The notes: generated by a model from the sequence alone, not told the origin. DNA of 5,055 nt from an uncultured Actinoplanes sp. (GCA_934667465.1 CAKUMG010000535.1:1-5055); one strand, 5' to 3'; positions 1-5,055 are shown, counted from the first letter of the stretch. Translations and numbers: made by a program.

Positions 1-1010
1 GCGATGAACGTGCCCACGACCGGCGCCCACGAGATCCACCACGCCCAGTAGAACAGCGTCCAGCCGCCCATCCAGTCCGGGTCGGAGAAGGCACCCGTGC
101 GCGTCGACATGACCAGCAGGTTGTTCAGGTAGTCGCCGATCGCGGCGGGCAGCACCTCCAGGGTGTAGACGGTGGGCCCGACCACGAAGACGAAGATCAT
201 CAACAGCACCGACAGCCACACGTTGATCGTCGACAGCCACTTGACGCCGCGGCTCAGCCCGGAGAAGGCCGAGACGAGGAACGCGCCGGTGAGCGACACG
301 ATGATGATCAATTCCACCGTACGGCTGTCCGGGACCCCCGCGACGATGCCGAGCCCGGCGGCGACCTGCAGTGCGCCGAGGCCCAGGCTGGTCGCCGAGC
401 CGAAGACCGTGGCGAACACGGCGATCAGGTCGATCACCACCCCCGCCGGCCCGTCGGCGCGGCGGCCCAGCAGCGGCCGGAACGCGGCGGACAGCAGGTT
501 GCCGCGGCCCTTGCGGAACGTCGAGTACGCGAGCGCCAGCCCGGCCACCGCATAGATCGCCCACGGGTGCAGCGTCCAGTGGAACAGCGTGTACTGCATC
601 GCCACCGACGCTGCCTGCCCGGTCTGCGGGGCCGCCCCGGACGCCGGCGGCGGCACCGCGTAGTGCTGGATCGGCTCGGCGACCGCGTAGAACACCAGCC
701 CGATGCCCATGCCCGCGCTGAACATCATGGCCACCCAGCTCAGCGTCGTGAACTCGGGCTCGTCGTCGTCCGCGCCGAGCCGGATCCGCCCGTACCGGCC
801 CGCGGCGATCACCAGCGCGAGCACCAGGAACGCGTCCGCGGCCAGCACGAAGAACCAGCCGAACGTGCGGATCGTCCACCCCAGCCCGGCGTCGCCCGCC
901 CGCGCCACCTGGTCGGGGGCCGCCACCGCCCACACCGCGATCGCCAGCACCCCGGCCATGCCCGCGACGACCATGGTCCGGTCGGCCCGCGGCGAGTCCC
1001 TGTTCGTCAC
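1..1010 (-). CDS. BCCT-family (betaine/carnitine/choline) transporter, C-terminus cut by window edge
   Basis: This inner-membrane secondary transporter of the BCCT family takes up quaternary-ammonium osmolytes such as glycine betaine, normally with sodium. I translated the minus strand by hand. 336 codons are visible, out of roughly 500-600 usual for the family, and the C-terminal part runs off the left edge. The first membrane helices lie near residues 12-31 and 50-70. The glycine-rich unwound-helix motif GMGIG is at 100-104, the form seen in sodium-dependent BetP-like members rather than the CaiT form. The segment FHWTLHPWAIY (143-153) matches the aromatic-box helix of BetP. The family signature GGWTLFYWAWWISWAP (315-330) supplies Trp324, Trp325 and Trp328, equivalent to the substrate-binding tryptophans. 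The start is GTG at 1010. A TGA at 1023-1025 closes the frame upstream, and no clear Shine-Dalgarno is seen. ATG at 974 or 959 are alternative starts that would trim the hydrophilic tail. Family is sure; substrate is not. Confidence -1.
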   Translation of the reverse strand, partial: MTNRDSPRADRTMVVAGMAGVLAIAVWAVAAPDQVARAGDAGLGWTIRTFGWFFVLAADAFLVLALVIAAGRYGRIRLGADDDEPEFTTLSWVAMMFSAGMGIGLVFYAVAEPIQHYAVPPPASGAAPQTGQAASVAMQYTLFHWTLHPWAIYAVAGLALAYSTFRKGRGNLLSAAFRPLLGRRADGPAGVVIDLIAVFATVFGSATSLGLGALQVAAGLGIVAGVPDSRTVELIIIVSLTGAFLVSAFSGLSRGVKWLSTINVWLSVLLMIFVFVVGPTVYTLEVLPAAIGDYLNNLLVMSTRTGAFSDPDWMGGWTLFYWAWWISWAPVVGTFI

Positions 1011-1187
1011 CGGATCAGTGTTTCAGCCCGATTGTCCACTCGTGCGCTGTTCGCCGGACAGCACCTCACCGCCGCAAGCCGGACCTCGCCGCGGGCAGCG
1101 TCGACATCGTCGCCCCGCGCGCCGAGGGGGTCCGGCCGGGCACGCCGCAGACGGGTGCCGCTGTCCGCACACGATCAGCGCCGTGAC

Positions 1188-1259
1188 CGCGTACGAGTCG
1201 AGCAGTTGGCTCTTGACCTGTCCTATGACGACGGCCAAACCTGGAAGTCCACACCCGTC
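1188..1259 (+). pseudogene. Possible remnant of a secreted-enzyme gene carrying an Asp-box-like motif
   Basis: In one plus-strand frame this stretch reads RVRVEQLALDLSYDDGQTW and continues KSTPV. SYDDGQTW (1221-1244) fits the Asp-box/BNR pattern S-x-D-x-G-x-T-W exactly. The alternating hydrophobic strand before it resembles the β-rich C-terminal domains of actinobacterial secreted subtilases and sialidase-like proteins. The frame has a possible GTG at 1155 and ends in TGA at 1332-1334, overlapping the monooxygenase ATG as ATGA. That would give only 59 residues, no ribosome binding site is visible, and the codon bias is weaker than in the real genes around it. I therefore read it as a decayed fragment or a chance match rather than an active gene. 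Confidence -1.
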
Positions 1260-1262
1260 GCG

Positions 1263-1301
1263 CCAGGAAACGTGAGGATTACTCGCGCCGCTCTTTCCTG
1301 G
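1263..1301. promoter_or_regulatory. Perfect 8-bp inverted repeat, candidate operator of the monooxygenase gene
   Basis: CCAGGAAA at 1263-1270 and its exact reverse complement TTTCCTGG at 1294-1301 are separated by 23 bp. The half-sites are 31 bp apart, about three helical turns, so both face the same side of the DNA. The element ends 29 bp before the monooxygenase ATG. A GAGGAT, one base off an actinobacterial -10, sits in the spacer at 1274-1279. A dimeric or paired regulator could bind here, or the arms could pair in a leader transcript. No regulator gene is adjacent in the window, so the role is inferred from position and symmetry only. Confidence -1.
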
Positions 1302-1330
1302 GGCGGCGGTCGGCGGGCACACTGCACGGC

Positions 1331-2443
1331 ATGACGAACGTGACTGTGCTCGGCGCCGGTGCGGCCGGGCTCGCCGTGGCCGGACAGCTCAAGACGCGCG
1401 GGGTGGACAGCGTCGTGCTCGAGCGCGGCCCGGCGGTGGCCACGAGCTGGCGCGGCCGCTACGACCGGCTGCGCCTGCACACCACGCGCGGGCTGTCCGG
1501 GCTGCCGGGCTTGGCGATCCCGCGCGAGTACGGCCGCTGGGTGCGCCGCGACGACCTGGTGCGCTACCTGGAGGCGTACGCGCGCAGGTTCTCCCTCGAC
1601 GTCCGCACCGGCATCACCGTGGACCGGATCACCGGCGGCCCGGACGGCTGGTCGCTCAAACTCCACGACGGCACCGAGCACCGCACGCCCACCCTCGTCG
1701 TCGCGACCGGCTACCTCCACACGCCCCGCATCCCCGACTGGCCCGGCCTGGCCGGGTGGCAGGGCGAGCTGCTGCACTCGTCGGAGTACCGCAACCCGCA
1801 ACCCTTCCGCGGCAAGAACGTCCTCGTGGCCGGCATCGGCAACAGCGGCGCCGAGATCGCCGACGACCTCTCCACGGGCGGTGCCGCCTCGGTCAGCATC
1901 GCGATCCGCACCCCGCCCCACATCGTCCGCCGCTCCACCGCGGGCTGGCCGGCCCAGCTCAACGGCCTGCTCCTCGGCCGCCTCCCGGCCCGCCTCTTCG
2001 ACCCCCTCGCCGCCACGGTCGCCCGTCTCGAAGTGCCCGACCTCCGCCGCCACGGCATCGCCCGCCCCACCTCGGGTCTGGGAACTCGCCTCCGCGCCAC
2101 CCGCTACGTCCCCCTCCAGGACGTCGGCATCGTCGCGGCGGTCCGCACCGGCCGCGTCCGCCCGGTCGCGGCGGTCCAGGGCTTCACCCCGTCGTCGGTC
2201 TCGCTGGCGGACGGCTCCAGCGTCACGCCGGACGTGGTGATCGCGGCCACGGGGTACGGCACCGGGCTGCGCGACCTCTTCGACGACCCGTCCCTCTTCG
2301 ACCCGACCGGGGTGCCCCTGGTGCACGGCGGGCGGGCGGCGCGGCCCGGCCTGTACTTCACCGGCTACGACGTGAACCTGGGCGGCATGCTCCGCCAGGC
2401 CGCCATCGAGGGGCGGCGGGTGGCCCGCGCCATCACCCGCTGA
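1331..2443 (+). CDS. Flavin-containing monooxygenase, FAD/NAD(P)H-dependent
   Basis: This 370-residue soluble class B flavoprotein monooxygenase uses NADPH and oxygen to oxygenate a small substrate, typically at nitrogen, sulfur or a carbonyl carbon. The FAD Rossmann motif GAGAAG is at residues 8-13, with the ribose-binding acidic residue Glu31 at the end of the second strand. An ATGY follows at 125-128. The FMO identifying region appears as WQGELLHSSEY (143-153), close to F-x-G-x3-H-x3-Y/W with Trp replacing the first Phe. The NADPH-binding glycine motif GIGNSG is at 168-173, and the second ATGY at 306-309 comes late in the FAD domain. The length is short of the 450-550 residues of trimethylamine monooxygenases and Baeyer-Villiger enzymes and nearer to YUCCA-like, minimal FMOs. 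The ATG is chosen because the dinucleotide motif starts at once. No clear Shine-Dalgarno precedes it. It is divergent from the transporter and convergent with the VOC gene. The substrate cannot be told. Confidence -1.
   Translation: MTNVTVLGAGAAGLAVAGQLKTRGVDSVVLERGPAVATSWRGRYDRLRLHTTRGLSGLPGLAIPREYGRWVRRDDLVRYLEAYARRFSLDVRTGITVDRITGGPDGWSLKLHDGTEHRTPTLVVATGYLHTPRIPDWPGLAGWQGELLHSSEYRNPQPFRGKNVLVAGIGNSGAEIADDLSTGGAASVSIAIRTPPHIVRRSTAGWPAQLNGLLLGRLPARLFDPLAATVARLEVPDLRRHGIARPTSGLGTRLRATRYVPLQDVGIVAAVRTGRVRPVAAVQGFTPSSVSLADGSSVTPDVVIAATGYGTGLRDLFDDPSLFDPTGVPLVHGGRAARPGLYFTGYDVNLGGMLRQAAIEGRRVARAITR
2416..2440. terminator. Possible hairpin at the end of the monooxygenase gene
   Basis: GCGGGTG at 2416-2422 and CACCCGC at 2434-2440 are exact complements around an 11-base loop, ending just before the TGA at 2441. 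The gap to the convergent VOC stop codon is only 33 bp (2444-2476), so any shared terminator must lie close to or inside the coding ends. There is no T-run, and in DNA this GC-rich a 7-bp inverted repeat could be chance. Confidence -1.
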
Positions 2444-2476
2444 CCTCCCGGGCTCTTCCTGCGTGCCGCCGGCGTC

Positions 2477-2860
2477 TCAGCCCTGGCTGCCCACCGGCAG
2501 CCGGTGCTCCACGAGCCCGACCAGGTTGCCCTCGGAGTCGCGCAGAAACGCCTGCACCTCCTCCGTCCCCGCCGGCCCGAGCCGCCCGTCACTGTGCACG
2601 AAGATGACGTGCGGCTCGGCCTCGACGGTGACCCCGGCGGCCCGCATGCGCTCGACCACGCCCGCGATGTCCTCGACCAGGTAGTAGTGCAACGCCGGCG
2701 GGGCACCACGCATCAGCAGCAGCCGCATCCCGCCGAGCTCGAAGAACACCAGCCCCGGCGGATCGAACACGGCGACCGGTCCGCCGCCCAGCAGCTGCGT
2801 GTAGAACGCCGTGGCCCGCGCCAGGTCGTCGGCGTGCTGGGCTACCTGCACTGCGCGCAT
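2477..2860 (-). CDS. VOC-superfamily (glyoxalase/dioxygenase fold) protein
   Basis: This 127-residue cytosolic protein of the vicinal oxygen chelate fold is the usual size for a two-βαβββ-module subunit that dimerises. Module one starts with MRAVQVAQHADDLARATAFY, the typical strand then 'DL-x-R-A-x-x-F-Y' helix, followed by LVFFELGGMRLLLM (37-50). Module two has HYYLVEDIAGVVERM (58-72), VTVEAEPHVIFVHS (77-90) and the closing EVQAFLRDSEGNLVGLVE (101-118). By eye, the canonical metal-ligand positions carry Gln5, Leu57 (with His58 next to it) and Gly115 rather than His/His/Glu. A metal-independent or binding role is therefore as likely as lyase or dioxygenase activity. The ATG at 2860 is preferred because a strong GGGAGGG ribosome site sits 7 bases upstream. 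The open frame reaching back to 3235 is only the antisense of the next gene. It converges on the monooxygenase with a 33-bp gap and diverges from the 75-residue gene. Its substrate is unknown. Confidence -1.
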   Translation of the reverse strand: MRAVQVAQHADDLARATAFYTQLLGGGPVAVFDPPGLVFFELGGMRLLLMRGAPPALHYYLVEDIAGVVERMRAAGVTVEAEPHVIFVHSDGRLGPAGTEEVQAFLRDSEGNLVGLVEHRLPVGSQG

Positions 2861-2867
2861 CCGCCCG

Positions 2868-2874
2868 CCCTCCC
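2868..2874 (-). promoter_or_regulatory. Ribosome binding site of the VOC gene
   Basis: On the minus strand GGGAGGG lies 7 bases before the ATG at 2860. It decides the start, because the same reading frame stays open for another 375 bases upstream. Confidence -1.
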
Positions 2875-2913
2875 GGAAATCGGTTTCCTCCGACCGTCCC
2901 ACGTCCCTACGGT
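2875..2913. promoter_or_regulatory. Divergent promoter region with two short dyads and a candidate -10
   Basis: The 75 bp between the VOC gene and the 75-residue gene must hold both promoters. GGAAA/TTTCC (2875-2879 and 2884-2888) form a dyad with a 4-base centre, and ACCGT/ACGGT (2893-2897 and 2909-2913) form a second dyad with an 11-base centre. TACGGT at 2908-2913 fits the actinobacterial TANNNT -10 for the plus-strand gene and overlaps the second dyad, so a bound protein there would block it. No good -35 is visible. The arms are only 5 bp, so the operator reading is tentative. Confidence -1.
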
Positions 2914-2921
2914 GCCTGTGT

Positions 2922-2930
2922 AGGAGGAGG
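2922..2930 (+). promoter_or_regulatory. Very strong ribosome binding site of the 75-residue gene
   Basis: AGGAGGAGG sits 5 bases before the GTG at 2936. It is the strongest Shine-Dalgarno in the window and fixes a GTG start that would otherwise be doubtful. Confidence -1.
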
Positions 2931-2935
2931 AATCC

Positions 2936-3163
2936 GTGCCGAAGATCCGTATCCACCTCGACTGCGACCGCCCGACCGCCCGCCGAGCCCTCCAACTCCA
3001 CCGGGCCGACAAGATCCACCACGAGTCCCGCAACGCCGCCCGCGCCGAAGCCGAGCGCCGAGGCTGGACCCCGTCCGCCGAACCCGTCTTCGTCGGCGTC
3101 ACCAATGGCCAGCCACCCCAGCTCGTCTACGAGGCCGACGTCTACCCGGAAACCACCCGCTGA
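2936..3163 (+). CDS. Small hypothetical protein, 75 residues, strand-helix-strand
   Basis: I do not recognise this family. The protein opens with a β-strand-like MPKIRIHLDCD. A long, strongly charged helix with many Arg, Ala, His and Glu follows at about residues 12-43 (from PTARRALQLHRADKI to AEAERRG). Two short strands follow, PVFVGVTNG (50-58) and QLVYEADVY (62-70). There is no signal peptide and no membrane segment, and the single Cys is residue 10. It is well supported as a real gene: the GTG start follows a near-perfect AGGAGGAGG, and only about nine of 75 codons end in A or T, the bias of a translated actinobacterial gene. It is transcribed away from the VOC gene across a 75-bp gap and is followed 45 bases later by a long hairpin, so it is probably a single-gene transcript. 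A nucleic-acid-binding or small regulatory role is conceivable from the basic helix but not shown. Confidence -1.
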   Translation: MPKIRIHLDCDRPTARRALQLHRADKIHHESRNAARAEAERRGWTPSAEPVFVGVTNGQPPQLVYEADVYPETTR

Positions 3164-3208
3164 CGCCCACGCCTCACCTGCGTCGAAGGCGTTGCTCCAA
3201 TTCCGTCC

Positions 3209-3240
3209 GACCGTGTGCGCGCCACGCGGGCGCACCGGTC
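3209..3240 (+). terminator. Long bulged hairpin, probable terminator after the 75-residue gene
   Basis: The left arm at 3209-3223 (GACCG, bulged T, GTGCGC, bulged G, CC) pairs completely with the right arm at 3228-3240 (GG GCGCAC CGGTC) around an ACGC loop. That makes 13 base pairs, almost all G-C, with two single-base bulges on the left. It begins 45 bases after the stop codon of the upstream gene. There is no T-run, as is common for actinobacterial terminators. A structured RNA element in the leader of the small membrane ORF that follows is the alternative. Confidence -1.
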
Positions 3241-3309
3241 ACCCTGCAGTTCGCGCCGGATGAGGCTCGTGTCACCGCGATGTCACCCGCGCGGCGGCGG
3301 GCCCTGTAG

Positions 3310-3606
3310 GTGGCCTGCAGCCTCCTGATCGCCGCTTTCGCGGTGGCGGCTGTCGCGGTCAACGCGGACGCGCGGGGGCTGCCCGTGGTCGGGACCGACT
3401 TGTGGGTCGCGGCCGGCGTCTTGGCGGTGGTGGGTGTGACGGGTGGCGGGTGGCGTTCCCTCCTCGGGCCGACCTGTCACGACGATCGCCGCCCGCAGGT
3501 CGCCCCGGCCCGCAGCACCGCCGCCGGCACCGTGACCGTCGGTATCACCGAACGCCGGCTCCACGACGTTCAGTCGGCCGGCATCTCCTCCAACCAGGGC
3601 AGATGA
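3310..3606 (+). CDS. Small putative membrane protein, possibly broken by an in-frame TAG
   Basis: I do not recognise a family. From the GTG at 3310 the frame encodes 98 residues. The first helix is ACSLLIAAFAVAAVAV (2-17), then a short polar linker, then a second hydrophobic stretch LWVAAGVLAVVGV (31-43), then a polar tail from about residue 54. Third codon positions are strongly G/C, which supports a translated past. The GTG follows directly after TAG (3307-3309) and has no ribosome binding site. In the same frame an ATG at 3280 gives MSPARRRAL before that TAG. A basic N-terminus followed by a helix is the usual positive-inside arrangement, so the original gene probably began at 3280 and the TAG is a nonsense mutation. 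The end overlaps the convergent large gene by 37 bp, which is unusual and argues that the tail may not be native. It could be a pseudogene or a short real protein. Confidence -1.
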   Translation: MACSLLIAAFAVAAVAVNADARGLPVVGTDLWVAAGVLAVVGVTGGGWRSLLGPTCHDDRRPQVAPARSTAAGTVTVGITERRLHDVQSAGISSNQGR

Positions 3607-5055
3607 ACCGGCGCCGAGGAGTGATAGGCCCGCACTACCGGCTCGAGCCAGTCACCCTGCTTCGGCTGCGTGTCGCGGGTCTTCTTGACCAGGCGTGAGA
3701 ACGCAAGCAGCGCTCGCTGAGCATCGGGCCCTGCGACATCCGCGGCCGCATCGACCGCCCGGGCGGTGGGGGTCATGGCCCTTAAGAGTTCCTCGAACGC
3801 GCCGGCGTCGCCGCCCGGCAGAGGGCGGCCAAGTCTGGTGTTCTCGCCCAGAATGTGCACGGCGGCAAGTGCAATGATCGTCCGGGAGTTCGAGGTGGCG
3901 CTTGCGTTCCGATCGACGAGACCGCTCATGATGAGGGGCAGACCGAAAGTCGGCATCTCGATGGCATCGCCACCGGCGTGAGCGACGGCTGCCAGGATCG
4001 CCCGGCTTTCGATCCTGAGTACCGGCCGGTGGCCCGCCTGCCGCACCTCCCAGGCGGTGACCTCGGCAGCAGACGGCGCCGTCGCGATCAAAGCGCCGAG
4101 TACGGCCGGCATTGTCTGGATGTCAAAAGGCGGCACTCTCAGTATCATTTCGCTTCCGGCGCGGTCCAAGTCGATGAGTCCGATCCCAGCTCGCCCCAGG
4201 TCTCGCGCCAGGCGAATTCTCCGGCTGATCTCGTTGCTTGTCGCACCTCCGCGGTCCTGTGGGTTACCGGCTTCGTTGAATGCGATCGCTATACCCGCCT
4301 CGAATCCGTCGCAGATCGCTTGTGCCCGTAATGCGGACTCGGCTATCGACGACGGGTCAGCGAATCCGTCGCCGACGACGGCGGATTGCCTTTCGGGATC
4401 CCACCAGACCTGCTCGTGGGCTATGGCATTGCGCCAGCCGGGCTCGATGTGGGAAGTCAGCAGCAGCGCCATGGGCTCATGCGTCATTGTCATGAGTCGC
4501 TGAGAAAGAGGTGTCAGAGTTGTTTCCCGCGCGGCTTCGTGCCCAAGCAGCCGCAGGATGACGCGGGCGACGCGGCGCACGTTGCTCTCCATGACGGCGT
4601 TATAGACCTGGACGGCCGCGCGAAGCTGATCGTAGGGATCCGTAGCCCGGTGGAACGACTGGATCCCGACAATGAGTGCCCTGTGTGTGGCATACATCTG
4701 CGGTTCCTCGGCGGAGACTTCAAACAACACCGCGAGACAGTTTGGCTCGTCCGTTCGCAGGGCGCGTAGCACGAGATCCCGCGCGGCTATCGCCGCCGCG
4801 TGAGCGAGGAAAGGGCGAGCGCCGACAAGCAGGTGAGTTGCGTGAAGTCGAACCTTGTCCGACATCACGGCGGATGCGTTGAGCAAATGCGGCAGCTGCC
4901 GGCGGAGGCGGTCGTCGAGCCGGACGGAATCGTCCGCCCAGGCCGCGGCCACCCGGGACGCAGTTGTCAGCCCGTCCCCGGCGGTCATCACCACGGTGGA
5001 CAAGCCGAGTGCGCGCTCGTAACGGTCGATTACATCGTCGGATCCGATCGGGTAG
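3570..5055 (-). CDS. Large hypothetical protein with a HEPN-like RNAIAH motif, N-terminus beyond window edge
   Basis: The frame is open from the right edge to a TGA at 3570-3572, giving 494 visible residues. A TTG at 5003 is an internal codon, and the residues before it (YPIGSDDVIDRYERALG) look like ordinary protein, so the true start is probably off the window. Numbering from that TTG, the protein is soluble and largely helical. The middle part has helices at about 104-118, 124-154 and 163-185, then WRNAIAHEQVWWDPE (190-204), a short β-hairpin through VVGDG (209-213), and a helix at 218-242. RNAIAH (191-196) fits the R-x4-H signature, with Asn after the Arg, of HEPN-fold ribonucleases found in toxin-antitoxin and phage-defence proteins. 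The C-terminal half (about 255-477) matches nothing I know. No membrane segment is seen. The GC content is lower than in the genes to the left, suggesting acquisition by transfer. The HEPN reading is inference from one motif and its helical surroundings. Confidence -1.
   Translation of the reverse strand, partial: YPIGSDDVIDRYERALGLSTVVMTAGDGLTTASRVAAAWADDSVRLDDRLRRQLPHLLNASAVMSDKVRLHATHLLVGARPFLAHAAAIAARDLVLRALRTDEPNCLAVLFEVSAEEPQMYATHRALIVGIQSFHRATDPYDQLRAAVQVYNAVMESNVRRVARVILRLLGHEAARETTLTPLSQRLMTMTHEPMALLLTSHIEPGWRNAIAHEQVWWDPERQSAVVGDGFADPSSIAESALRAQAICDGFEAGIAIAFNEAGNPQDRGGATSNEISRRIRLARDLGRAGIGLIDLDRAGSEMILRVPPFDIQTMPAVLGALIATAPSAAEVTAWEVRQAGHRPVLRIESRAILAAVAHAGGDAIEMPTFGLPLIMSGLVDRNASATSNSRTIIALAAVHILGENTRLGRPLPGGDAGAFEELLRAMTPTARAVDAAADVAGPDAQRALLAFSRLVKKTRDTQPKQGDWLEPVVRAYHSSAPVHLPWLEEMPAD

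Larger units (their letters stand above)
1011..1330. other. Divergent intergenic region between transporter and monooxygenase
   Basis: These 320 bp separate two divergently transcribed genes, so promoters for both should lie here. All frames were read. No convincing intact gene is present: the longest minus-strand frame (1023-1322) turns into a low-complexity Arg/Pro/Ala string and has no ribosome binding site. Two things stand out and are listed separately: a short stretch with an Asp-box-like motif (1188-1259) and a perfect 8-bp inverted repeat (1263-1301). No unambiguous -35/-10 pair was found. A TTGACC at 1213-1218 has no suitable -10 after it. GAGGAT at 1274-1279 is one base from the actinobacterial TAGGAT but lacks a clear -35. 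Confidence -1.

Noticed and set aside
1046..1062. GCTGT/ACAGC inverted repeat in the transporter leader
   Set aside because: Five-base arms with a 7-base loop are common by chance at this GC, and a competing TGTCC/GGACA pairing overlaps it.
567..1334. Long plus-strand frame antisense to the transporter
   Set aside because: The part before about 1020 is a His/Arg/Pro-rich shadow of the transporter gene. Only the short stretch at 1188-1259 looks protein-like, and it is listed separately.
1223..2326. Long open frame on the minus strand opposite the monooxygenase
   Set aside because: It is Arg/Ala/Gly-rich shadow sequence caused by high GC third positions of the real gene and has no domain motif.
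2434..3164. The 11-mer CACCCGCTGAC at the stop codons of the monooxygenase (2434-2444) and the 75-residue gene (3154-3164)
   Set aside because: It is explained by both proteins ending in Thr-Arg-stop with the same preferred codons; no longer repeat surrounds it.
2861..3235. Extension of the VOC reading frame 125 codons upstream of the chosen ATG
   Set aside because: The extension lies antisense to the well-supported 75-residue gene, is low-complexity Gly/Ala/Val, and a strong ribosome site directly precedes the ATG at 2860.
3532..3548. GTGACC/GG-TCAC hairpin as terminator of the large minus-strand gene
   Set aside because: The stem is short, needs a two-base bulge and a 3-base loop, has no T-run, and is weaker than other hairpins in the window.
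5001..5003. TTG at 5003 as the start of the large minus-strand gene
   Set aside because: The frame continues to the window edge with ordinary protein-like sequence and no ribosome site is visible before the TTG (upstream bases read GCGCGCACTCGGC), so the start is probably outside.

Overview
The window is very GC-rich over its first two thirds, uses GTG starts, and has the C/G-ending codon bias of an actinomycete. A Pseudonocardiales- or Streptomyces-like chromosome fits, but the sequence alone does not fix the genus. There are no tRNA or rRNA genes, CRISPR arrays or recognisable insertion sequences.

Layout, left to right. (1) Positions 1-1010, minus strand: the N-terminal 336 residues of a BCCT-family (betaine/carnitine/choline type) sodium-coupled transporter, cut by the left edge. 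(2) Positions 1011-1330: a divergent intergenic region of about 320 bp. It carries a perfect 8-bp inverted repeat with 31 bp between its half-sites, just upstream of the next gene, and a short stretch reading as an Asp-box-like motif (SYDDGQTW) that may be the remnant of a lost gene. (3) Positions 1331-2443, plus strand: a complete 370-residue FAD/NAD(P)H flavin-containing monooxygenase. (4) Positions 2477-2860, minus strand: a compact VOC (glyoxalase/dioxygenase fold) protein, convergent with the monooxygenase. (5) Positions 2936-3163, plus strand: a 75-residue protein of unknown family, divergent from the VOC gene, with a near-ideal ribosome binding site and followed by a long bulged hairpin. 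(6) Positions about 3280-3606, plus strand: a small putative membrane protein whose likely original reading frame is interrupted by an in-frame TAG. (7) Positions 3570-5055, minus strand: the last 494 residues of a large protein of unknown family, open to the right edge, with visibly lower GC. It contains an RNAIAH sequence matching the R-x4-H signature of HEPN-fold ribonucleases.

The genes alternate in strand and do not form one operon. The transporter and monooxygenase are divergent and could share control and a small amine substrate, but that is inference. The best candidate for something undescribed is the large HEPN-motif protein at the right edge. Its N-terminus and any partner genes lie outside the window, so a system cannot be demonstrated here.
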